Positions 1-6,223 of a stretch of 64,000 bases of DNA are shown one piece after another. The first letter of the stretch is position 1; each line of letters opens with the position of its first letter. The notes under the pieces were generated by a model that worked only from the letters and a program-made list of their open reading frames with translations, searched no databases and was not told where the DNA came from. This DNA comes from Candidatus Thermoflexus tengchongensis (lineage in GTDB: Bacteria > Chloroflexota > Anaerolineae > Thermoflexales > Thermoflexaceae): contig JAEVEX010000044.1 in NCBI GenBank assembly GCA_016842085.1, positions 62,001-126,000 of the forward strand, written 5' to 3'. The position numbers and the translations under genes are program-made.

Positions 1-939
1 TGGGAGAGCGGGGTCTTCCCCACCGACCGCCGCTTCACCGGCCAGCGGTGGGAGGGGACGCTGGGCCTGTATGATTACCGGGCGCGCTTCTATGACCCGG
101 CGCTGGGGCGGTTCCTCCAGCCGGACCCCCTCGTCCCGGAGCCGGGGAACCCCCAGGCCCTCAACCGGTATGCCTATGTCTACCACAACCCCCTGCGCTA
201 CACCGACCCCAGCGGGCACGCGGCCTGCATCGATGAAGGGTGCGCTTTGCTGGCCCCTCCAGGGAATCCCCGGCCATTCCTGCGCATTCCCGCACCTCGG
301 GCCATTACCTTCATCCACCGGGAGATGGTTCGCAACGCTCAAAGCAAGATCGCCACCGCCATCCACATGGCCAATGCCATCGCCCGCTGGCCCCTTTGTC
401 CAAGCTGCGTCCTCGGTGGAAAAACCCTCGCCTTCACCCTCTGGACGTCCCAGGTCATGGACGCCCAGGTGAAAAACTATGCAGGGCCTTTGGCCCCTCT
501 GCTTGGAAACTGGGACCATAAACCGATCCTCTATCCTGAGAATCCCCAACAGCAGTCCCCTGTTCCCAAGATTGTTTGGCACAAAGGCTGGTCAACAGTA
601 GGTTCTACTTTGTATCGGTTCGATATCTGGTCTAACATCCACTATGGTTATGTAGGCAGGGCTACTGGCTTCTCTCAGCCTGAACTAACCGGTGGAGCGG
701 GTGTTGAACAAATTGGTTCGGACCTTTACAACTATGGGCATACCCATCAATGGCCCCACCGGTCGCCGAGAGCGGACAACTGGGCTGCTTCATGGGATGA
801 TCCATCGGATAACGCCGCCATCCAAATTGGAATCCGTTTATGGGACCAATACGGCTTGGCGGTCAAGCCAGCCGATATTTATCTGGCTGTGCTAGAAGAG
901 CCGCGCCTGGCTACCTCGCCATTTGGAGGAACACCATGA
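1..939 (+). CDS. Rhs repeat-associated core protein, C-terminal part, with polymorphic toxin type 44 domain (5' end outside window)
   Basis: The reading frame is open from base 1 and ends at TGA 937-939, so only the last 312 residues are seen. Residues about 1-73 are the end of an Rhs core: GQRWEG, then LYDYRARFYDPALGRFLQPD, then NRYAYVYHNPLRYTDPSGH, the usual point where variable tips attach. The rest is the tip. It carries FIHREMVRNAQS, WDHKPIL, DIWSNIHYGYVGRA and DDPSDNAAIQIGIRLW, which I recognise as the polymorphic toxin type 44 (Ntox44) signature. By family knowledge this is a contact-delivered effector, probably a nuclease; its target is not shown here. The tip from about 530 is clearly more AT-rich than the core. 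Its stop codon overlaps the ATG of the next gene (ATGA), which couples toxin and putative immunity protein. Confidence 0.8.
   Translation, partial: WESGVFPTDRRFTGQRWEGTLGLYDYRARFYDPALGRFLQPDPLVPEPGNPQALNRYAYVYHNPLRYTDPSGHAACIDEGCALLAPPGNPRPFLRIPAPRAITFIHREMVRNAQSKIATAIHMANAIARWPLCPSCVLGGKTLAFTLWTSQVMDAQVKNYAGPLAPLLGNWDHKPILYPENPQQQSPVPKIVWHKGWSTVGSTLYRFDIWSNIHYGYVGRATGFSQPELTGGAGVEQIGSDLYNYGHTHQWPHRSPRADNWAASWDDPSDNAAIQIGIRLWDQYGLAVKPADIYLAVLEEPRLATSPFGGTP
31..220 (+). repeat. Rhs-core direct repeat, copy 1
   Basis: This 190-bp stretch encodes the conserved core end (RFTGQRW to DPSGH). It recurs at the same length and with very high identity at 1652-1841, and in damaged form at 3297-3399 and 4543-4700. 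It is the DNA on which tip exchange by homologous recombination would act. Confidence 0.85.
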
Positions 940-1634
940 AAAAATGGCATCGCATCTGCCACTTAGATCACCTTCTCGTTATTCTTTTGAGTATACTTTA
1001 CTTGAGTGGATGTATAGTAAATATCTTTTACTCTACTCATCGTGAGCCTGAACTCCCAATACCACAATTTTTGCAAAGACAAATCGAGGCCTTTCCACCA
1101 GGATGGTATGTGGAGGAAAGTGACATCGTAATTTGGACAGCTGCCAATGATCCTCACGGGAAATTTACAAATGCTCCCTGGGCAGTGGCAGTCGATTTCT
1201 GGTATAAAGATGGCGCACGTATTTCCAAAGGACTGGCAACAGCTCACGAACAGATTTTTGTCTATAAGAGTTCTTTTGATGCACAAACTGTTTCCTATCC
1301 TTCGGAATACTGGGCCACATATTGGGAGGGCTGGATAACCTCCAGGGCAGGCTATATCCCTCAAGGATGGATCTATCGTCCCCCTCACGCAGACCGTTTT
1401 GAATTCAAGTGCTGGGGAGGCGACGGCATCGCTAAGCCTGAGCTATGCAGCTTTATTCTCCGTTATGAGGAATACATTATCGTATTTGACACACCTATTG
1501 TAGACTATATGACTCTGGATGATCTCCAACGGGTTCTGGAGGTGATTGATCAGGAAATGACTCGCCACTTGAAAAATTCAACCCTGCGCCCAGGTCCCCG
1601 GCCTGTGCCAACCGCATTGGATAAATTGAAGTAA
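936..1634 (+). CDS. Putative lipoprotein immunity protein for the type 44 Rhs toxin
   Basis: A 232-residue protein starting at ATG 936, with GGAGGA at 925-930 and overlapping the toxin stop by four bases. The N-terminus MKKWHRICHLDHLLVILLSI is basic then hydrophobic and is followed by a lipobox-like LSGC, so the protein is probably membrane anchored. The body is rich in Trp and Tyr and I recognise no named family. Position directly after the toxin, translational overlap and envelope targeting all suggest it neutralises the type 44 toxin; this is inference from context. The gene is noticeably AT-rich against the roughly two-thirds GC of the housekeeping genes, a sign of transfer with its toxin tip. 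It could instead be an unrelated lipoprotein. Confidence 0.6.
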   Translation: MKKWHRICHLDHLLVILLSILYLSGCIVNIFYSTHREPELPIPQFLQRQIEAFPPGWYVEESDIVIWTAANDPHGKFTNAPWAVAVDFWYKDGARISKGLATAHEQIFVYKSSFDAQTVSYPSEYWATYWEGWITSRAGYIPQGWIYRPPHADRFEFKCWGGDGIAKPELCSFILRYEEYIIVFDTPIVDYMTLDDLQRVLEVIDQEMTRHLKNSTLRPGPRPVPTALDKLK

Positions 1635-1642
1635 TCCCTTCC

Positions 1643-2515
1643 TACGATCGGCGCTTCACCGGCCAGCGGTGGGAAGCCAGCCTGGGCCTCTACGACTACC
1701 GGGCGCGCTTCTACGACCCCGCCCTGGGCCACTTCCTCCAGCCGGACCCTCTGGTCCCGGAGCCCGGGAACCCGCAGGCCCTCAACCGGTATGCCTATGT
1801 TTACAGCAACCCGCTGCGCTACACCGACCCCAGCGGGCACGTCGTCCAGCTTCCCTGCCCCCGGTGCGATCGCCCCTGGATCTCCACCCAGGGCTGGCCA
1901 GGCCTCGCCGTCGATCTGGCCAAAGGCGCCTGCGCCGTCCTGGGCTGTCAGATCGACCCCGTCACGGGTCTCCTCTGGGGACCCTCTTATGCAGAATGGC
2001 TCCAGGCTCAGACCCTGGGCCTGGGAGGGCTGGCAAGCCCGGTCCAGACCCCCAGCGGATGGCTGAAGGCCAGTGGCCTCGAAGTGGCCGCCGAGCTTCG
2101 AGCCCTGGGCGCACGAGGCGTGCCGGGCGTGGAGCGCCTGGCGGCGATGATCGAAGGAGGCCGGCGCGGGGCCGTCTTCCAGGGCCAGCGCGCCCTCCAT
2201 TACGCCGAACAACTCCTCGGCGTCGAGGTGGAAATTGCATTTCCCAAAGGCCTCGGACGCGTGGACCTCCTCCTCACCGGCAACCGCATCGTCGAAACCA
2301 AAGCCTGGGAAAATTGGGAAAAACTGACACCTGAAATTCGGATAAGTATCCTCAGGCAATTCGAGGAACAGATCACGAAATACTTGAGTGATACACGCTA
2401 TACTGTGTTGGTCGAATTTAAAGGAAAGATCCTGGAAGAAGCGCTCCGGGTGCTTCAGAAGCTGGCTCAGGATCCCCGTCACACCGGGCGTCTGAACTGG
2501 ACCACAGTTCCATAG
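1643..2515 (+). CDS. Orphan Rhs C-terminal tip with PD-(D/E)XK-like nuclease toxin (no start codon)
   Basis: The frame reopens just after the immunity gene stop (an in-frame TAA lies at 1622-1624) and immediately encodes the Rhs core end again, YDRRFTGQRWEASLGLYDYR onward to TDPSGH. No ATG or GTG precedes it, so it cannot be made as a full Rhs protein. The first in-frame GTG is at 2084 and would give 143 residues holding the toxin domain alone. The tip has GRVDLLL, then about nine residues, then IVETKAW, the D...ExK pattern of PD-(D/E)XK nucleases, followed by a helical QFEEQITKYL segment. It is best read as a silent cassette that becomes active if recombined onto a full Rhs gene, or a displaced former tip. 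The exact toxin family was not identified. Confidence 0.65.
   Translation, partial: YDRRFTGQRWEASLGLYDYRARFYDPALGHFLQPDPLVPEPGNPQALNRYAYVYSNPLRYTDPSGHVVQLPCPRCDRPWISTQGWPGLAVDLAKGACAVLGCQIDPVTGLLWGPSYAEWLQAQTLGLGGLASPVQTPSGWLKASGLEVAAELRALGARGVPGVERLAAMIEGGRRGAVFQGQRALHYAEQLLGVEVEIAFPKGLGRVDLLLTGNRIVETKAWENWEKLTPEIRISILRQFEEQITKYLSDTRYTVLVEFKGKILEEALRVLQKLAQDPRHTGRLNWTTVP
1652..1841 (+). repeat. Rhs-core direct repeat, copy 2
   Basis: Same 190-bp length as 31-220 and nearly the same sequence. It begins within about 20 bp of the preceding immunity gene stop. It contains an internal microrepeat, TCTACGAC about 21 bp apart, which matters for the deletion seen in copy 4. Confidence 0.85.
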
Positions 2516-2524
2516 AGGAAATCG

Positions 2525-3301
2525 ATGCTCCCGCGAGATTGGGTAGAAGCCCTTGAGCTGAATCTAAGCTTTTGCGAGCGCCTGGATCCTGAACAAGGCG
2601 CTACCCGGCTGATTCGCATAATCCATCAGCATGGAGGCAAGTTCTTGAAATTGAACCGGCGCGAAGTGGAACCCAATCCCCTGGCAGATCTGGTCGATCT
2701 CTTTGTTCCCATCGAGCACCCTCTGCTCCAGCCCGATACCATGACAGATCCCGAAAGGGGAAAGGGGCAAGCTTCATTGAGCTTCGTGCCAGAGAGCTTA
2801 TCCGTGGGCATTAGTCAGGATGTTTCCTTCCCGGATTTGAGTCAAGTGGATCCGGTGGCTCTGGGCTTGCTGGCTTTCGGCCGGCTCCTCTACCCGGATC
2901 TGCGCCCCATATATGGATGGATCGATGAGCCCAGTGGGAATATCCCAGAGACCTCAGAAATCGCCTCCACCCAGCTACGATATATCTTCTGGGCCAACTT
3001 CTGGGGACCAGCGTATGTGGACCGATACGGACGGGATTTCCTGCGAGGGGCGCCAGGCTGGCGGGTGGAGGAGCTCGAAGACGGGGGGATCCTGTATGTG
3101 ACCACCGCCAGCTATGTGGAGTGGTGGCTGATGACCCGCCTGGACCATCTGGATCCGGAGCGCCCGCGGCTGCGGCGGTGGCTGCTCGAACGGCGCGGGC
3201 CGCTGGCCGTGCAGCGGGCCGCCATCCTGGGATATTTCCGGGCGCGAATTCCGGAAATCGAGCTGTATTGGGCCAAGGTCGATCTGGATTGGCTTCCCTG
3301 A
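2525..3301 (+). CDS. Putative immunity protein for the PD-(D/E)XK-like Rhs tip
   Basis: A 258-residue soluble protein starting at ATG 2525, nine bases after the tip stop, with GAGG just upstream. No signal peptide or membrane segment is visible, which fits a cytoplasmic inhibitor of a nuclease. Notable stretches are IYGWIDEPSGNIP, YIFWANFWGPAYVDRYGRDF and GAPGWRVEELEDGGILYV; they look like a conserved immunity-type domain but I cannot name the family with certainty. The function is inferred from the strict toxin-then-immunity order repeated three times here. Its TGA stop (3299-3301) lies inside the start of the next Rhs-core repeat, so this cassette abuts the next with no spacer. Confidence 0.5.
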   Translation: MLPRDWVEALELNLSFCERLDPEQGATRLIRIIHQHGGKFLKLNRREVEPNPLADLVDLFVPIEHPLLQPDTMTDPERGKGQASLSFVPESLSVGISQDVSFPDLSQVDPVALGLLAFGRLLYPDLRPIYGWIDEPSGNIPETSEIASTQLRYIFWANFWGPAYVDRYGRDFLRGAPGWRVEELEDGGILYVTTASYVEWWLMTRLDHLDPERPRLRRWLLERRGPLAVQRAAILGYFRARIPEIELYWAKVDLDWLP

Positions 3302-3399
3302 TCCCACCCCGGTCCCGGAGCCGAGCAACCCGCAGGCCCTCAACCGGTATGCCTACGTTTACAACAACCCGCTGCGCTACCTGGATGACGGAGGGCATC
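3297..3399 (+). repeat. Rhs-core direct repeat, copy 3 (truncated, diverged)
   Basis: Only the distal part of the repeat remains (PVPEPSNPQALNRYAYVYNN, then LRYLDDGGH in place of LRYTDPSGH). Homology begins inside the stop codon of the preceding immunity gene. Confidence 0.75.
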
Positions 3400-4029
3400 T
3401 CCCGGTCGTCCCCCTCCTGGTGGCCGGGGCGATCCTCGCCCTCAAGGTCATCGACTACGGCTGGACGGCGTGGGATGCCTCCCAGAGCCTCCGGGTGCTG
3501 CAGGATCCCAATGCCTCGGAGGCCGCGAAGACGGAAGCCGCCGCCAACCTGGCCCTCATCGCCGCCACCGAGGCCGCTGAGCCGGACGATCTGTTGCCCG
3601 TTGCCTTGCCATTGGACGACCTGGCCCGGAAGGGGATCCTCAAGCTGGGCAGGGAGGCGGGGCAGGAAGCCGCCGAGCGGGTGGGGAAGGAGATAGTGCA
3701 AGAGGCGGCGGAAGAAGCTATTGAAACCACAGCGCGAGGAGGAACCTACAAGCTGATAGACCCGGTAACCGGTGAGGTCCAGTATGTGGGACGAACCAAA
3801 GATCTGGCCAGGCGTCAGGTTGAACATCTCCGTGATCCAATCAAGAGACAACTCGGGTTCGAGGTCGACTGGCGCACCGATGACTATGCGGTTCAGCGGG
3901 GCCGCCGAGCAAATGCTCTACGATCAATATCGGCCACCGCTGAACCGGATCCGCCCCATCAGCCCGCGTCATCCTCGCCTGCAAGAATACCTGGAAGCCG
4001 CAAAGCGCTTGGAAGAACGCATGCGATAG
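3297..4029 (+). pseudogene. Orphan Rhs tip with GIY-YIG nuclease domain, frameshifted
   Basis: The frame through GTG 3420 continues the Rhs core end into a hydrophobic linker (LLVAGAILALKVI), an Ala/Glu-rich helix and then GGTYKLIDPVTGEVQYVGRT, a clear GIY-YIG nuclease start, with ARRQVEHL following. Around 3897-3903 the frame breaks: the coherent continuation (AEQMLYDQYRPPLNRIRPIS to LEERMR, stop at 4027-4029) lies in the +1 frame. One extra base in the run cagcggggccgcc explains it; without it the protein would read QRG-AEQMLYDQY. The tip also lacks a start codon, like its neighbour. So it is a damaged silent toxin cassette unless the shift is a sequencing error. The immunity gene downstream is intact. 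Confidence 0.7.
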
Positions 4030-4038
4030 GAGGAGAGG

Positions 4039-4533
4039 ATGAAAAAAGCACGCCAGAAACACATCCGCTACTCCGAAGGGCAATGGTTCGCCGTGCCCTT
4101 GAAGAATGGAGGATATGCCCTGGGAATCATTGTGCGGGGAAGTTATAAAACAAAAGGCGGCCTGGGTTACTTCTTCGGCCCCCGGTATTCGGAGATTCCG
4201 GATGAGCAGGAGACATGGCGTAAGCAGCCTTCCGATGCGATCTTGATCGGCTGGTTTGGGGATCTGGGGATCATTCAGGGTCGCTGGCCGTTGATCCCGA
4301 GCACCCGGCCGTTTCGGCGAGAGGAGTGGCCCGTGCCGAAGTTCAAGCGGATAGATGCGCTGAAGCCCGAAAAAGGCTGGCTGGTGGAGTATAGCCAGGA
4401 GATTTCCGGAGCAGGTTTACCGGTTCGAGAAGTATACTGCGATGCCAGGGATTTAGAGGGGTTGCCCGAAGATGGGCTTTATGGATATGGGGCGATTGAG
4501 AATGTGTTGACCAAGCTTTTATCCACAGAGTAG
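4039..4533 (+). CDS. Immunity protein 26 family (Imm26)
   Basis: A 164-residue cytoplasmic protein starting at ATG 4039 behind the strong ribosome site AGGAGGAGAGG, nine bases after the GIY-YIG tip stop. The pattern EGQWFAVPLKNGGYALGIIV, then GYFFGPRYSEIP, then GWFGDLGIIQGRWPLI and WPVPKFKRID matches what I know of Imm26, a family that neutralises nuclease-type polymorphic toxins. Its partner here would be the GIY-YIG tip, now frameshifted. Retention of an intact immunity gene after toxin decay would protect against kin that still carry the active toxin. That reading is inference. Confidence 0.7.
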   Translation: MKKARQKHIRYSEGQWFAVPLKNGGYALGIIVRGSYKTKGGLGYFFGPRYSEIPDEQETWRKQPSDAILIGWFGDLGIIQGRWPLIPSTRPFRREEWPVPKFKRIDALKPEKGWLVEYSQEISGAGLPVREVYCDARDLEGLPEDGLYGYGAIENVLTKLLSTE

Positions 4534-4542
4534 CCTGTGGCC

Positions 4543-4700
4543 GGCCAGCGCTGGGATGGGGCCGGGCCTCTACGACCCCGCCCTGGGCCGCTTCCTCCAG
4601 CCGGACCTGCTGGTGTCAGAGCCCGGGAACCCGCAGGCCCTCAACCGGTATGCCTATGTTTACAGCAACCCGCTGCGCCACACCGACCCCAGCGGGCACG
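4543..4700 (+). repeat. Rhs-core direct repeat, copy 4 (with internal deletion)
   Basis: Compared with copies 1 and 2 it is 23 bp shorter. Twenty-one of these correspond exactly to loss of the segment between two TACGAC microrepeats; two further bases are missing just upstream, which shifts the frame between GQRW and YDPALG. Confidence 0.75.
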
Positions 4701-4828
4701 TCCCCGTCATCCTGGTGATGATGGGGATCGGTGCAGTCAGCGGGGCCCTCATCAATTACGGCTTCCAGGTCGCGGCCAACATCCGCCAGAACGGCCTTAT
4801 TATCCAGGCCTTCACCCCCGTGAACTGA
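4543..4828 (+). pseudogene. Decayed fourth Rhs tip remnant
   Basis: GQRW lies in one frame and LYDPALGRFLQPD in another, because of the 23-bp shortening described for the repeat. After DPSGH the frame from ATG 4556 encodes a hydrophobic stretch, VPVILVMMGIGAVSGALINY, typical of the region between Rhs core and toxin, then stops at 4826-4828 after QAFTPVN. No toxin domain and no immunity gene follow. It is the oldest-looking member of the tip series and is probably non-functional. It closes the Rhs region: the next gene is a convergent housekeeping-type gene. Confidence 0.65.
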
Positions 4829-4891
4829 ACCCCGATGGGCACAGAAGTCATCCGTGCAGCCATCCGAGGGGATCACTAGGCGCTGGCTCAG

Positions 4892-4916
4892 GGGGCCGGA
4901 ACGGGGTAACGGCCCC
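4892..4916. terminator. Hairpin between converging Rhs remnant and M28 peptidase
   Basis: GGGGCCG (4892-4898) pairs perfectly with CGGCCCC (4910-4916) around an 11-base loop. It lies between two converging genes and may end transcription from either side, although there is no strong T run. Confidence 0.35.
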
Positions 4917-4932
4917 TTCCCCATAGAGGCCA

Positions 4933-6120
4933 CTACGGGGCCGCCGTCCCTCCGCGATCCCCTAAACCCGCATCGATCGCCTGCAATAGCTTCCACACAA
5001 AGTCCTCCGTGCGGGCCACCACCTCCGGATCCACATTCTCATACACGTCCGATGGCTGATGCCAGTGGGGAAGCACGCCATCCGGCCGCAAATTGACGAA
5101 AGTAAGAACCCGCCAGCCCGCCCGAACAGCCGGCGCTCCATCGGTGTAGGCACCCCGGAAGTTCGGCCAGCAATAGGCACCCAGCTCCGGATGGCTCCGG
5201 GCGATCTGATCCGCCAGCATCAGCAGCTCAGGGTCGCTGCGCAGGGGCAGCAACATCGTCTCCCGGGCGAGATAACATGGACCGCTCCCAGGGCCACCCA
5301 GGGTATCCAGGACAATAAAAATGGGTCGCCCGAGATCTGCATGCTGTCGGATGAAGGCGGCGGCGCCGTATGCGCCGACTTCCTCGCAACCCGTGCACAG
5401 CGCCCATACCTCCGTGCGCTGAAGGGGCTCCCGACGAAGCCGCTCCGCCAGCGCCAGGACCATTCCGGCACCGGTGGCATTGTCGTTTGCGCCGCGCGTA
5501 TAGGGTGTGAGATCCGCCTGAATCGCGATAGCGAAAACGGCCGTTAGCAGCAGCCCCGGCAGCAGCGCCGGCAGACCCCAGTTCGGATTCCCGGTGATCG
5601 CGCCGATCAGGAACAGCACCCCGATCCCCACTGCCCCAGGAAGCCCCAGGGTCACCAGCATCCGGTAGATCGCCAGCGCTCGAGGGGAGGAAAACGCCCA
5701 CGGCGTGCGATGGGTGTCCAGATGACCGCACAGGATCACCCGTTGCCGGACCGGCCCGGCCGGCGGCAGGATGGCATAGACGTTCTGGCTTCGCCCCCGG
5801 GGGACCAGCCAGCGGAGGGGGTTCGGCGTGAAGGTGAGCTCCAGCGCCGTGCAGAGGACCAGCAGGAAGAGGCCGAGGGCGGCGATCCATCGGCCGCCGA
5901 GGAAGAAAACCGGGAACATCAGAAGCATCCCCCCGGTGGCGATGGCGAAAGGACGCCACGCCGAGGTGGCGCTCACGAAAGGCTCCACCTGCGGCTCCAG
6001 ACCCAGGTCCCGGAACACGCGAGCGGCATATTCCGCGGCTTCCCGCTCCGCCCCGGTGGTGCTCCCCCGGGGCCCAATGGTCACCGCCAGATAGGCCACG
6101 TGATCCATCGTGGAAGCCAT
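4933..6120 (-). CDS. M28 family zinc aminopeptidase with membrane segments
   Basis: A 395-residue protein starting at ATG 6120 (MASTMDHVAYLAV) with GAGGAG upstream; the longer open frame to 6441 would run into the next gene and is rejected. Peptidase motifs are visible: CGHLDTH, GANDNATGAGMVLALAE, CTGCEEVGAYGA and the late HWHQPSDVYENVD, which supply the metal ligands and the general-base Glu of the family. Two hydrophobic blocks are inserted, one at about residues 60-95 before the catalytic part and one at about 165-210 inside it, so the enzyme is probably anchored in the membrane. It likely removes N-terminal residues from peptides. M28 proteins with embedded membrane helices are uncommon but known. 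Confidence 0.8.
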   Translation of the reverse strand: MASTMDHVAYLAVTIGPRGSTTGAEREAAEYAARVFRDLGLEPQVEPFVSATSAWRPFAIATGGMLLMFPVFFLGGRWIAALGLFLLVLCTALELTFTPNPLRWLVPRGRSQNVYAILPPAGPVRQRVILCGHLDTHRTPWAFSSPRALAIYRMLVTLGLPGAVGIGVLFLIGAITGNPNWGLPALLPGLLLTAVFAIAIQADLTPYTRGANDNATGAGMVLALAERLRREPLQRTEVWALCTGCEEVGAYGAAAFIRQHADLGRPIFIVLDTLGGPGSGPCYLARETMLLPLRSDPELLMLADQIARSHPELGAYCWPNFRGAYTDGAPAVRAGWRVLTFVNLRPDGVLPHWHQPSDVYENVDPEVVARTEDFVWKLLQAIDAGLGDRGGTAAP

Positions 6121-6223
6121 AGGCGCTCCTCGCTTTCGATGGAAGACCCTCCCATGGGGATCGCTTCTCCCAGGGCGTGGGCCGTTCCGGATGGCCCACG
6201 CCCTGCAAAGCGCAGAGCCCCGC

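Noticed and set aside
3890-3910. Programmed frameshifting in the GIY-YIG tip.
   Set aside because: No slippery heptamer or downstream pseudoknot was seen and the cassette already lacks a start codon; a simple mutation is more likely.
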